35,934 nucleotides of DNA, from positions 82,002-117,935 of the forward strand of contig NZ_JAYKTS010000011.1 in NCBI RefSeq assembly GCF_037024155.1. Reading direction: 5' to 3'. The position numbers and the translations under genes are program-made. A model generated the notes under the pieces. It saw only the letters and a list, made by a program, of their open reading frames with translations. It did no database searches and was not told where the DNA came from. Source of the DNA: Bacillus sp. 2205SS5-2. Lineage in GTDB: Bacteria; Bacillota; Bacilli; Bacillales; Bacillaceae_K. Shown piece by piece: positions 1-8,149 of this stretch. Within the stretch, counting starts at the first letter, position 1. Each line of letters starts with the position of its first letter.

Positions 1-2
1 GA

Positions 3-692
3 CTCACTGAAGCAGAAAGAACCCAGCAGGTGCCGCAAGCGCAAACTAGCCAAGAAGAGGCTATAGCTAACGCAATCGATATCGGAGAAGAACCGATCAA
101 ACGCGAACGCCGTGGACGACCCAAGAAAGACGAAGTCACTCAGACCGCCACCGTTTACCGGGTCCGTTTATCGTTCCTTGAGGAAAATCAAGGGAAAATC
201 GACCAAAAATTAAGGCTATTGAGCACGTTTATTTTAATGACCAACCGGATGGATCGCTCGAGGCTTTCCGATGTGGACATGCTTACAACCTATAAAGGTC
301 AATCGGCGGCGGAGACCCGATTTCGGTTACTCAAGGATGCACAGATGATCGACGCCGTCTTTGTCAAAACGCCGGAACGTATTGAAGCGCTTGGTATCGT
401 CTATGTGGTGGCGTTATTAATCTATGGCATGCTTGAATATCGAATCCGTGCTGAAATGAAAAAGCAGGAAGAACCCTTGATCCTCATGGGAAAACGGAAA
501 CTGTTTGAACCGACCGGACAAGCACTGTTAGAACAATTGAATGACGTTCGTATCATCGTCATCCGACAAGGATCGGAAACCATGAGGTACCTGCCAGACA
601 ACATCCAAGAACAAACCAAGCGAATTGTGTGTTTAGCCGGGTATGACCCCTCGATATACGTGTCGAAACAGAAAGAATCAGTAAAGAACTAA
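3..692 (+). CDS. IS1634-type transposase, C-terminal part (runs off left edge)
   Basis: The frame is open from base 3, so this is the 3' end of a longer gene and the GTG at 30 is not a real start. The sequence holds a basic linker (RRGRPKKDE) and then the C-terminal block typical of IS4-superfamily/IS1634-group DDE transposases: AETRFRLLKDAQ, a KTPERIEALG stretch, a hydrophobic segment (VYVVALLIYGMLEYRIR) and a tail. The catalytic DDE core lies mostly outside the window, so activity cannot be judged. Base composition is GC-richer than the neighbouring iron genes, as expected of a mobile element. A perfect 10-bp inverted repeat follows at 731-770. Family assignment rests on recognised C-terminal motifs. 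Confidence 0.8.
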   Translation, partial: LTEAERTQQVPQAQTSQEEAIANAIDIGEEPIKRERRGRPKKDEVTQTATVYRVRLSFLEENQGKIDQKLRLLSTFILMTNRMDRSRLSDVDMLTTYKGQSAAETRFRLLKDAQMIDAVFVKTPERIEALGIVYVVALLIYGMLEYRIRAEMKKQEEPLILMGKRKLFEPTGQALLEQLNDVRIIVIRQGSETMRYLPDNIQEQTKRIVCLAGYDPSIYVSKQKESVKN

Positions 693-730
693 CGTGAAAT
701 TCAGCCAGACCGTTCTGGACATGTCGAATA

Positions 731-770
731 CAGCCGACAATTGAAGAAAAAAAGGAAAATTTGTCGGCTG
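731..770. repeat. Inverted repeat downstream of the transposase
   Basis: CAGCCGACAA (731-740) and TTGTCGGCTG (761-770) are perfect complements separated by 20 bases. It may be part of the element's right end or a weak terminator; there is no U-tract. I cannot say which. Confidence 0.55.
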
Positions 771-859
771 AATAGAAGAATTAAACGTTTTTAAAAACTT
801 AATCTAAAAAATTGGCTAAGTCTAGATCTGACCTGCGAAATGTGAGTTTAAAGCGTATC

Positions 860-1867
860 CTATTTCTTTAATAACAAATAAATGAAATAGGGAGCACCAA
901 TAAGGGAAATCATGATGCCGGCTGGAATCCCACCGGGCTCAAGTACATTTCGACCAATCGTATCTGCGACCATCAATAGCCAACCACCTATAAGTATGGC
1001 TATTGGAAGATACAATTGATGTCTGGGTCCAACTAATGCTTTTGCCATATGAGGAGCGATCAGCCCTACAAATGCGATTCCTCCTGTGACGGAAACAGCC
1101 GATGAAGCTAACGCAACAGAGGTTAAGAGCAGGATTAGTCGTTCTTTATTCACCGAAACACCTAATCCAATGGATGATTGCTCGCTCATAGCTAAGAGAT
1201 TTAAGGTTTTGGCTTTATAAAAAGTATATGGAATCAACAATAATAACCAAGGCAGCATGGCCAAGATAAATTTCCAATCGGATCCCCAAATGTTTCCTGC
1301 AATCCATTTCGCGATGAAGTCCACTTTCGAACGTTCTGCAGAAGAGATTAAGATAATCATTAATCCAGAAAGGGCCATTGCAAATCCAATACCTACTAAA
1401 ATTAACCGTACGGGCTGAATGCCAGTCGTCTTTTGATAGGAAAATAGTAGTATCAATCCAGCGGTTATCAAAGCACCTAAAAATCCCATGAATGGTAGCA
1501 TGTAGACAAAAGTCGTCGCACTAATTGGGAAAAATAGAAAGTAAAGAGAAACTCCAACACCCGCACCAGCATTTATCCCAATAATGCCAGGATCGGCTAA
1601 ATCATTCCGTGTAATCGCTTGTAAGATGGCACCTGAAAGAGAAAGAGCCATTCCAGCCAAAATGGTTACAATAATACGGGGCATCCTGACCGAAAAGAGG
1701 ACGAATTCTTCTTTGAAGTTTCCATAACCCAATAATGTTGGGAGTATACGGTTATAGCTTAAAGAAGAATAACCTAAGCCTAACGCTAAAATAAATGTTC
1801 CTAACAGAAGCATGATTAAAATGATGACAATCATCCGTTGTTTTCTCAAAAGCTGTGAAGAAATCAT
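860..1867 (-). CDS. yfhA: Iron-siderophore ABC transporter permease (YfhA-like, FecCD family)
   Basis: Inner permease subunit of a ferri-siderophore importer in the cytoplasmic membrane. At 335 aa it has the usual FecCD length. About nine or ten hydrophobic segments are visible, and the family signatures are present: MPRIIVTILAGMALSLSGA near residue 65, NDLADPGIIGINAGAG near 87, and GGIAFVGLIAPHMAK near 260 (the loop that contacts the ATPase). It is the last gene of a minus-strand operon (ATPase, binding protein, permease, permease). Its ATG overlaps the upstream permease stop (ATGA, 1864-1867), which suggests translational coupling. The symbol reflects closest resemblance to the B. subtilis YfiYZ-YfhA system for hydroxamate siderophores; the exact substrate is inferred. 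Confidence 0.88.
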   Translation of the reverse strand: MISSQLLRKQRMIVIILIMLLLGTFILALGLGYSSLSYNRILPTLLGYGNFKEEFVLFSVRMPRIIVTILAGMALSLSGAILQAITRNDLADPGIIGINAGAGVGVSLYFLFFPISATTFVYMLPFMGFLGALITAGLILLFSYQKTTGIQPVRLILVGIGFAMALSGLMIILISSAERSKVDFIAKWIAGNIWGSDWKFILAMLPWLLLLIPYTFYKAKTLNLLAMSEQSSIGLGVSVNKERLILLLTSVALASSAVSVTGGIAFVGLIAPHMAKALVGPRHQLYLPIAILIGGWLLMVADTIGRNVLEPGGIPAGIMISLIGAPYFIYLLLKK

Positions 1868-2865
1868 GAGAAAGCTCGACCTCCTTTATGAACAATTAAT
1901 AAAAAGAAGGGCAATCCCATTAATGAAACGATTGCGGCAATGGGCGTTTCATAAGGTGCATTGATGGTCCGACCGATCGTATCAGCGAACAACATAAAGA
2001 GGGCACCTACTACCGCTGACATCGGCAAGATAAATCTATAATCCGTTCCAACAATTGCTCGAACAATATGAGGAACCATTAATCCTACAAAGGCCATGTT
2101 TCCAACGAGAGCAACAGAAGCACCGGCTAATAAAATGATTACAATAAAAAAGACCGTTTTAATGAAAAGGGTATTCTGACCTAAGCCAATGGCGACTTCT
2201 TCACTTAAGCTCAGGATGGTCAATTGCCTTGATAGGAAAAGACTAATGAGGATACCAATGCCCACGACAGGTATAATGATTTCGAGTTGACTCCATGTGG
2301 TACCAATAATGCCTCCCGCTGTCCACATTGAAATGTCCTTAGAAATTTTAAAATAAATCCCGACACCTTCAGCAATTGCATATAAGAAGGCAGACACCGC
2401 TGCTCCTGCCAATACTAATCTAAGTGGAGAAAAGCCTCCTTTTTTTAATGACCCTATTCCGAATACTAAGATAGCCCCAATTCCAGCTCCCAAAAAGCAG
2501 GCGATCATAATCCAAAAATAATTGGCGGAAGGGAGGAAAGCTAATGTGACCGCTAATGCAGCGTTAGCCCCAGCTGTTAAGCCCAATAAGCCAGGATCTG
2601 CAAGTGGATTACGTGTCATTCCTTGCATAATTGCACCCGCGATCGCTAATGCGGCCCCAACAAAAATAGCAGCAACTTCTCTAGGGAGACGTATTTCACG
2701 AATGATTAATATATGTTCGTTTTCAACACTTGAAAACAATGCTAGCCAAACATCCTTAGTAGAAATATCTGCTGCGCCAAACACCATTGAAACGATAAAC
2801 ATGGCGAGTAATCCAAGGATGCTGAGGAAAAGTTTTAGATAGAAGGGTACAATGTTTTTTTTCAT
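1864..2865 (-). CDS. yfiZ: Iron-siderophore ABC transporter permease (YfiZ-like, FecCD family)
   Basis: Second membrane permease of the same importer, forming a heterodimer with the downstream gene product. It has 333 aa and FecCD signatures: LPREVAAIFVGAALAIAGA near residue 60, NPLADPGLLGLTAGAN near 85, and MAFVGLMVPHIVRAIVG near 258. The ribosome site (AAGGA-type) sits about ten bases upstream of the ATG. It lies 75 bp downstream of the binding-protein gene; that gap holds a perfect 13-bp hairpin (2895-2927). Its TGA overlaps the next ATG by four bases. Substrate specificity cannot be read from the permease; the operon context points to a ferric siderophore. Confidence 0.88.
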   Translation of the reverse strand: MKKNIVPFYLKLFLSILGLLAMFIVSMVFGAADISTKDVWLALFSSVENEHILIIREIRLPREVAAIFVGAALAIAGAIMQGMTRNPLADPGLLGLTAGANAALAVTLAFLPSANYFWIMIACFLGAGIGAILVFGIGSLKKGGFSPLRLVLAGAAVSAFLYAIAEGVGIYFKISKDISMWTAGGIIGTTWSQLEIIIPVVGIGILISLFLSRQLTILSLSEEVAIGLGQNTLFIKTVFFIVIILLAGASVALVGNMAFVGLMVPHIVRAIVGTDYRFILPMSAVVGALFMLFADTIGRTINAPYETPIAAIVSLMGLPFFLLIVHKGGRAFS

Positions 2866-2894
2866 ACATCCAAAATCCTTTTTTTAGAGTAGAG

Positions 2895-2927
2895 GAAAAG
2901 GAATTCTAAACATGAGAATTCCTTTTC
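2895..2927 (-). other. Stable intercistronic hairpin in iron operon
   Basis: A perfect 13-bp stem (2895-2907 with 2915-2927, 7-base loop) lies between the binding-protein stop and the permease start. It has no U-tract on the minus strand, so it looks like an RNA-stabilising element or partial attenuator rather than a full terminator. It could let the lipoprotein be made in excess over the permeases. Confidence 0.6.
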
Positions 2928-2940
2928 TTGAAATATTGAT

Positions 2941-3858
2941 TTATTCACTTAAGAATTGATTAATGAAAAAGTCTAGCTGATAATCGAGTGTTAAGGGATC
3001 ATTGAAATAAAATTCTTTCGCATTGACTTCGAGTGCTTGCTTGTTTTTCACAGCAGGTATTTCCTGATAGGTTGCTGTTTCTTGGAACGAGTTATCTGTA
3101 TCTGGATTTTTACTAATAATCATGTAATCACCAGCAAATTCAGGTAGCACTTCTAGGGATAGTGCATAATAACCGGCTTCTAATGCCATTTCTTTTACTT
3201 TTTCAGGCATAGCAAGTTTCATTTCTTGGTAAAGGAGTTCCGTACCGCGTCCCCAGTTGTCACCGAAAACATATAATTGCTTGTCAAAATTTTCAATAAC
3301 GCTAACCGTTGTGTCTTCACCGATTTTCGAGCGAATATCTTCTCCAGCTTGAGCGGCACGTTGTTTAAAATCATCCACCCATGCTTTGGCTTCTTCTTCT
3401 TTATTTAATAGTTTTCCAATTTCTAAATGTTGCGTTAAGTAATCTACTTTTCCATAAGTGAACGTTACAGTAGGTGCAATCTCATTTAATTTGTCCACAT
3501 TATTAATAGTAGAAAGCCCAATAATTAAATCTGGATCTAGTTCAATTATTTTTTCTAAGTTATCATCAGTTACTTCTTCCACATTTTTCAACTGTTCATC
3601 AAATCGAGGATTCATTTTTGACCATGAATCAACCCCGACTAAGTTTACGTCTAATGCCATCACATTTCCTGCGAATGAAGAAAGAACAAGGACACGTTCT
3701 GGGTCTGCGGGTACTTCAATGGGACCATTTTCAGACTGATATGTAATGGTTTCAGGTGCAGCATTTTTTGTATTTGAAGATGTACCGTTTGTTGAGTCGT
3801 TGCCACAAGCACTAACGACTAGCAGCAATAGAATAAAGGGAATGAGTAGTTTCTTCAT
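2941..3858 (-). CDS. yfiY: Siderophore-binding lipoprotein of ABC importer (YfiY-like)
   Basis: Extracytoplasmic solute-binding protein (305 aa) of the ferri-siderophore importer. The N-terminus is a lipoprotein signal: MKK, hydrophobic LLIPFILLLLVV, then lipobox VSAC with the Cys at residue 18, followed by a Ser/Thr/Asn-rich linker. The rest shows the class III (FhuD/BtuF-type) pattern: PADPERVLVLSS near residue 52, LDPDLIIGLS near 107, and a C-terminal DPLTLDYQLDFFINQ. A strong AAAAGGAG site precedes the ATG. The gene start overlaps the ATPase gene by 47 bp, an unusually long overlap. The siderophore class (hydroxamate/schizokinen type in B. subtilis YfiY) is inferred from resemblance. Confidence 0.88.
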   Translation of the reverse strand: MKKLLIPFILLLLVVSACGNDSTNGTSSNTKNAAPETITYQSENGPIEVPADPERVLVLSSFAGNVMALDVNLVGVDSWSKMNPRFDEQLKNVEEVTDDNLEKIIELDPDLIIGLSTINNVDKLNEIAPTVTFTYGKVDYLTQHLEIGKLLNKEEEAKAWVDDFKQRAAQAGEDIRSKIGEDTTVSVIENFDKQLYVFGDNWGRGTELLYQEMKLAMPEKVKEMALEAGYYALSLEVLPEFAGDYMIISKNPDTDNSFQETATYQEIPAVKNKQALEVNAKEFYFNDPLTLDYQLDFFINQFLSE

Positions 3859-4654
3859 TATTTTGATCTCCTTTTAATAATTGATAGGTTACACACATTG
3901 GTTTATTGGTTCGAGGATCTGTTCCGATGAAAGCATCAATCTCGAATACCTCTCTTAATACCTCAGGTTGCATAACTTCTTCACAACTACCTGCTTTGAC
4001 AATGTTTCCGTTCTTTAAGGCAATGATGTAGTCAGCAAAGCGGGCAGCAAGATTGAGGTCATGCAACACCATGATAATGGTACGATTTTGTTCTTGGTTC
4101 AAATTTTTTAATAGTTGCAGAATTTCCAGTTGGTGGGCCATATCCAAATACGTGGTTGGCTCATCTAAGAAGATTATCTCTGTTTCTTGGGCAAGAGCCA
4201 TTGCAATCCAGACACGTTGACGTTGACCTCCAGATAAGGAATCTACAGGCATGTGCTTATAAGGTAGAGTACTTGTCACTTCTAGCGCCCAATGAATGAC
4301 GTCATAGTCCTTTTGTGTCAACCGTCCAAACCCTTGTTGATGGGGAAAGCGCCCATATGAGACTAGTTCTCCGACTGTTAGACCTTGTGCGCTTTCGGCT
4401 GTTTGAGGAAGGAGGGCCATTTTAAGGGCGAGCTTTTTCGTGTTTTCTCTTGCAATATTCTTTCCGTCTAGAAGCACTTCACCTTGTTGAAACGGTATGA
4501 TTCTTGTTAACGCCTTTAATAAGGTTGATTTTCCACACCCATTTGAACCAATAATAGTGGTAATTTGATGGTCAGGAATTTCTATATTTAGGTCGTTTAC
4601 AATTAAATGTTCACCATATCCTATCTGCAATTCTTTCGTCTTTAGGCGAACCAT
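3812..4654 (-). CDS. yusV: Iron-siderophore ABC transporter ATPase (YusV/FecE-like)
   Basis: Cytoplasmic ATPase driving the importer (280 aa). All nucleotide-binding motifs are intact: Walker A GSNGCGKST near residues 36-44, Q-loop LLPQTAE near 82, signature LSGGQRQRVWIAMALAQ near 139, Walker B EIIFLDEPT near 158, and H-loop VLHDLNLAARFAD near 196. It is the first gene of the operon. AGGGGG precedes the ATG, and the promoter carries a Fur box. The C-terminal residues (about 266-280) are encoded in the overlap with the lipoprotein gene; these 15 residues may be non-conserved. In B. subtilis the counterpart YusV is encoded elsewhere and serves several importers; here it is in the operon. The symbol is by resemblance. 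Confidence 0.88.
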   Translation of the reverse strand: MVRLKTKELQIGYGEHLIVNDLNIEIPDHQITTIIGSNGCGKSTLLKALTRIIPFQQGEVLLDGKNIARENTKKLALKMALLPQTAESAQGLTVGELVSYGRFPHQQGFGRLTQKDYDVIHWALEVTSTLPYKHMPVDSLSGGQRQRVWIAMALAQETEIIFLDEPTTYLDMAHQLEILQLLKNLNQEQNRTIIMVLHDLNLAARFADYIIALKNGNIVKAGSCEEVMQPEVLREVFEIDAFIGTDPRTNKPMCVTYQLLKGDQNNEETTHSLYSIAASR

Positions 4655-4699
4655 ATGTAACCCCCTTAGGTATTAGTAGTGTTCAATCAATAATCAAGT

Positions 4700-4744
4700 G
4701 ATAATGATTATCAATATCATATAATGCGAAATTCTCATTGTCAA
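4700..4744 (-). promoter_or_regulatory. Fur-controlled promoter of the siderophore operon
   Basis: On the minus strand a TTGACA -35 (4739-4744), a 17-base spacer and a TATGAT -10 (4716-4721) are seen. A Fur box at 4700-4718, GATAATGATTATCAATATC, matches the classical 19-bp consensus at 18 of 19 positions and overlaps the -10. This predicts repression by Fur when iron is plentiful. Confidence 0.85.
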
Positions 4745-4755
4745 CCTTATATCTC

Positions 4756-4804
4756 TTGAAATAATAAATGAGAGAAGCTATAGTGTAATTGAGAATGATA
4801 ATCA
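4756..4804 (+). promoter_or_regulatory. Fur-controlled promoter of the reductase gene
   Basis: TTGAAA (4756-4761), a 17-base spacer and TATAGT (4779-4784) form a good sigma-A promoter. TGAGAATGATAATCA (4790-4804) matches the TGATAATNATTATCA Fur core with two mismatches and lies at the expected transcription start. The promoter is divergent from the siderophore operon. Confidence 0.75.
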
Positions 4805-4830
4805 ATTATATTTGTGTGGGGGTATTTTCA

Positions 4831-5877
4831 TTGAATGAAAATGACGTATTTGATGTAACGATAATTGGAGGAGGACCAGCTGGATTGTATTCAGCATTTT
4901 ATAGTGGGTTAAGAGGTATGAAAACAAAAATTATTGAATTTCAACCAGAGTTAGGCGGAAAAGTGCATGCATACCCAGAAAAAATGATTTGGGATGTTGG
5001 TGGACAACCACCGATATTAGGAGAGAAATTCATCGATCAAATCGTTCAACAAGGACTAACCTTTCACCCTGAGGTGGTGTTAAATGAAAAAGTAACGAGC
5101 ATTTCTAAAAGCGGAGAACTATTTGTTCTGAATCCAGATTCAGATAAAGTCCACTACTCTAAAACGGTCATCGTTGCTGTTGGGAGCGGAATCTTAAAGC
5201 CACAGAAGCTTGCGATTGAAGGAGCAGAGAAATACGAAGTATCGAATTTACATTATACGGTTAAGTCATTACAAATGTTTAAGGATAAAACAGTGTTTAT
5301 TTCAGGAGGAGGAAATGCGGCACTCGACTGGGCAGTGGAGCTACAAATGGTAGCCAAGGAAGTGTTTCTTGTGCACAGAAAAGATCAATTTACAGCTCAC
5401 GAAGCCCAAGTGAACCAAATTATAAATAGCTCTGTGCAATGCTACATGAATAGTACGATATCGAAACTGCTATCAGACGAGTCTCACCAAAAGATAGAAA
5501 TGATTGAAATCAACCATCTTCAATCAAATGAAAAGAAAATCTATAATCTAGATGAATTAGTCATTAGTCATGGTTATGAACAGGACTCTTCCTTATTGAA
5601 AAATAGCCAGTTAGAGATTGAGATGCTAAATGGCGTTTATATCGCCGGTAATGTCACAAGTGAGTCTTCAGTACCGGGCTTATACGCAGCCGGTGATATC
5701 CTACACCATGAAGGGAAAGTCCACTTAATTGCAGGGGCATTTCAGGATGCAGCTAATGCAGTAAATAAAGCCAAGCAGTATATTCAACCAGAAGCTGAAG
5801 CGCACGCAATGGTCTCCTCACATAATGAGATATTTAAAGAGAAAAATCGTGAGCTTGTGAAAAAAATGGTAAGGTAA
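4831..5877 (+). CDS. ycgT: Ferredoxin/flavodoxin--NADP reductase (YcgT/YumC family)
   Basis: FAD-containing reductase that moves electrons from NADPH to ferredoxin or flavodoxin (thioredoxin-reductase-like fold without the redox CxxC). I chose the TTG at 4831: GGGGG lies 8 bases upstream, and the longer in-frame TTG at 4789 would place the start inside the Fur box. This gives 348 aa. The FAD motif GGGPAGLYSAF is near residue 13, the NADPH motif GGGNAALDWAVE near 160, and the second FAD motif YAAGDI near 288. It is divergent from the siderophore operon and also has a Fur box. In B. subtilis ycgT is iron-regulated; a role in releasing iron from siderophores or feeding electrons under iron limitation is inferred. 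Confidence 0.88.
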   Translation: MNENDVFDVTIIGGGPAGLYSAFYSGLRGMKTKIIEFQPELGGKVHAYPEKMIWDVGGQPPILGEKFIDQIVQQGLTFHPEVVLNEKVTSISKSGELFVLNPDSDKVHYSKTVIVAVGSGILKPQKLAIEGAEKYEVSNLHYTVKSLQMFKDKTVFISGGGNAALDWAVELQMVAKEVFLVHRKDQFTAHEAQVNQIINSSVQCYMNSTISKLLSDESHQKIEMIEINHLQSNEKKIYNLDELVISHGYEQDSSLLKNSQLEIEMLNGVYIAGNVTSESSVPGLYAAGDILHHEGKVHLIAGAFQDAANAVNKAKQYIQPEAEAHAMVSSHNEIFKEKNRELVKKMVR

Positions 5878-6004
5878 TGTGCTTGTCAGGAGAAGGAAAA
5901 GGAAGAATCAAAATAGAAATAGGTAAAAAGTAAAAAAGTTTAGTAGAGGTTATGTCTAAATCCAGGGGGTACGCCTTGCGCTTTTCTTTATTTTTTTGAT
6001 TTAC

Positions 6005-6113
6005 ATCCATTTAATATCCTTCACGACATCTTAGTACACTTAGTGTCTTTACTATTACGACCTCTTCCGTAAGTATTCACGAGCAAGTGCTTACTTACGT
6101 CTTTTAAATGGAT
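6005..6113. other. Structured intergenic element (nested inverted repeats)
   Basis: The 5878-6238 intergenic region has no gene but contains an outer 10-bp inverted repeat ATCCATTTAA (6005-6014) / TTAAATGGAT (6104-6113). Inside are CGTAAGTA (6068-6075) / TACTTACG (6092-6099), with an inner CAC/GTG pair, and a small ACAC-TTA-GTGT hairpin (6036-6046). It could be a non-coding RNA or a small non-autonomous repeat. On the minus strand an AAAAGCGCAAGGCG stretch lies beside it (5968-5990), of a kind common in Bacillus intergenic repeats. No known family was recognised. Confidence 0.45.
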
Positions 6114-6238
6114 TAAGTAGAAAAAATGGTGTAACCAATACACGTTTTTTAAAGGAGAGTAATAATAGGTTTCGGTCGTTTGTGTACTATTTTTTCGGCT
6201 GTTGAATTGAATGAAATATGAATACTAGGAGATATATT

Positions 6239-6703
6239 ATGCTAGTGACCCCATTAGGATGTATAAAATTGTTCATTAACGATAGGGAGGTTGAGTATAA
6301 GGCAATAACAATAGACTTAGATCGGTGGTGTCCAGACGTAAGTGGAAGGTATTTAATTCAATGTGAATATAAGAAAAGCGACGAAGAGAAAACGATTAAA
6401 TGTTGTCTACCCTCGCTTGATGTAGAAGGGGACGTTGAATGTGGTGAAAGACTAGAATCGATAGCCTTTTACAAAGATAATATCAAGCTCACAATAGGGG
6501 CTGAGGGTGAGTTTGTCGATAAACAGCATCGATATCAAGGTTATGATTATTCTGGTAGTTATGTTAGTAATGGAGTTCAATATAAAACCTTCTCCACAAC
6601 AGAGGACAAGAATTTTCGATTTGGTGTTTGCTGGATTGAGCCCGTAACAGAGGATAATGAAGTTCAAACGTGGTTTGGTGCCGATCCGACGATTATCCCT
6701 TAG
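6239..6703 (+). CDS. Hypothetical protein, 154 aa
   Basis: I do not recognise the family. The start at 6239 is preferred over 6218 because AGGAG (6227-6231) lies 7 bases upstream of it. The product is acidic to neutral, beta-rich in appearance, with several cysteines (near residues 8, 31, 45, 56, 57, 70, 133). It has no signal peptide or membrane segment and ends GADPTIIP. It stands alone in a region of gene remnants. It could be a small cytosolic accessory protein; no function is offered. Confidence 0.6.
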   Translation: MLVTPLGCIKLFINDREVEYKAITIDLDRWCPDVSGRYLIQCEYKKSDEEKTIKCCLPSLDVEGDVECGERLESIAFYKDNIKLTIGAEGEFVDKQHRYQGYDYSGSYVSNGVQYKTFSTTEDKNFRFGVCWIEPVTEDNEVQTWFGADPTIIP

Positions 6704-6821
6704 TTCAAGACCCATTAAAAAGGGCGGCATTACGGAGCAATTCATCAAGAAAATATAAATATTGATAAAGCTTTTGTTAGTTTCTCTTTCGCCAATTATT
6801 AGGTCGGCTTTGTTTTTTTGA

Positions 6822-6992
6822 TTTAGCAACCCAAGTATTTTTATTGCTAAACAATTGCTTCATGCAATTACATTCGGTCTCGCACATTATGCTTTCATAT
6901 GGTATGTAACTGAAGAAATCACCGAGGATTTAAGTCCCTTGGCACAAGGCATGGTTGCGGTACTGGTAACGAGTTTCAGCACACTACTTTAA
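6822..6992 (+). pseudogene. Remnant of MFS_1-like transporter
   Basis: One open stretch of 56 codons with no start reads IAKQLLHAITFGLAHYAF and continues through WYVTEEI, PLAQGMVAVL and a final TSFSTLL before TAA. This resembles the transmembrane segment and loop near the C-terminal half of MFS_1-like/LacY-type carriers (the QxLHxxTFG ... AQG pattern). Nothing recognisable remains on either side in any frame that I could join. From 6993 to 7273 I see no gene. Confidence 0.5.
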
Positions 6993-7273
6993 TAAGCGAA
7001 TATTTCTTGAATTACCTTCTCTAGAACGGCTGTGAATACAATGCCTTCCTTATTGATAAGTAGTATTGAGCACGGTCTAGAGTTCTTCCCTTTTGAAGGT
7101 TTCAGAGAATCATCATACAGAAAGAGGACATGAATCAAAAGATCCTATAAACTCCCGAGAATAGACGTAATAATACAAGCTCCAAAACTTCACCTTAAGA
7201 GAGGCATAACAGCATGTGAACATGATACAATATGGAAGAAAATTGTTCTTTCACATTAAAGGGGGAAATATCC

Positions 7274-7771
7274 ATGTTCACAACCGTAAATGATTTCTTA
7301 CAAGAATGGAAACAAGAAGCAGCTTTAACCCAAAAGATTCTCAATGCCCTGACCGATGAGTCATTGAAGGAAGCGGTTTCTCAAGAGTTATACAGCCTTG
7401 GAAGCGTAGCCTGGCATATCACGGGAGCGACTTATTACTTCCCAGCTCAGGTTGGGGTCAGCTTTGAGGTGCCGGATCTTCGGAAATCAGCGCCGTCATC
7501 TGCAACTGAAATCAGCGACACGTATAAAACTATAAGCGGGCGTCTAGTAGAAGCCGTTTCCGAACAGCTTTCTGATGATAAAATGAGCGAAATGGTAAAT
7601 GTTTTCGGGATGGAAATGCCAATGCAGTCATTATTCCGCTTGCTCATTCAGCATCAGGCCCATCACCGCGGACAACTGACCGTTCTGATGAGACAAGCTA
7701 AACTGAAAGTACCTGGCGTGTATGGTCCAAGTAAGGAAGAGTTTGAAGCGATGAATGCTTCAAAAAACTAG
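7274..7771 (+). CDS. DinB-family putative metal-dependent protein
   Basis: A 165-aa four-helix-bundle protein of the DinB/YfiT type. The start at 7274 is chosen because GGGGG (7261-7265) lies 8 bases upstream; the upstream GTG/ATG at 7232 lacks a site. The metal-binding histidine triad expected of the family is visible: His48 in AWHITGAT, and His127/His131 in HQAHHRGQ. Members include bacillithiol- or mycothiol-dependent transferases and DNA-damage-induced proteins; the substrate here is unknown. The gene is monocistronic and ends at a strong terminator. Confidence 0.85.
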   Translation: MFTTVNDFLQEWKQEAALTQKILNALTDESLKEAVSQELYSLGSVAWHITGATYYFPAQVGVSFEVPDLRKSAPSSATEISDTYKTISGRLVEAVSEQLSDDKMSEMVNVFGMEMPMQSLFRLLIQHQAHHRGQLTVLMRQAKLKVPGVYGPSKEEFEAMNASKN

Positions 7772-7781
7772 GAAGAAGGAA

Positions 7782-7810
7782 GACAACCGGCGTATGCCGG
7801 TTGTCTTTTT
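7782..7810 (+). terminator. Rho-independent terminator of the DinB gene
   Basis: GACAACCGGC / GCCGGTTGTC stem with a GTAT tetraloop (7782-7805), followed by a run of T. Confidence 0.95.
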
Positions 7811-7889
7811 TGCTTGCCATACATGGCAATTATCTAGGTGGTGAAAGTCTACATCGACCACCCACTAAGGAAATGCTAGGTACTTATCG

Positions 7890-8144
7890 TGTGGTGAAGG
7901 CTGGAATAAGCTTGCGACTTGGAAATTAATTTTTTTCGAAGGATTAATTGCAGGTCTATTATGTATATTTCCTTCTTTCCAAATTATTATAGCAATGTAT
8001 GGGGATTTTGAAATCAATCAGCTACGGTTTCTTTTTCTACCTGGAGTACTGACTTTATTTATTGTAGTATTTGGTTCTTTGGTCCCGGCAGAAATTGCAT
8101 CAAACATCACTTCGGCATTAGGGATGAGGAATGAAGCAAGTTGA
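7890..8144 (+). pseudogene. Remnant of FtsX-like ABC permease (C-terminus)
   Basis: An open stretch without a start encodes WNKLATWKLIFFEGLIAG, two hydrophobic segments and the ending FGSLVPAEIASNITSALGMR. This is the typical last part of a MacB/FtsX-fold permease (EGLIAG ... LxPA ... ALGMR). The upstream three quarters of the gene are absent. It directly precedes an ABC ATPase pseudogene, so both derive from one LolCDE/MacB-type transporter operon. Confidence 0.65.
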
Positions 8145-8149
8145 AAATC

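Noticed and set aside
2522-2842. 106-codon plus-strand open frame
   Set aside because: Antisense shadow of the FecCD permease gene.
6993-7140. Minus-strand stretch resembling a coding end (GIVFTAVLEKVIQEIFAY)
   Set aside because: No start, ribosome site or recognisable family; probably chance or an unreadable remnant.
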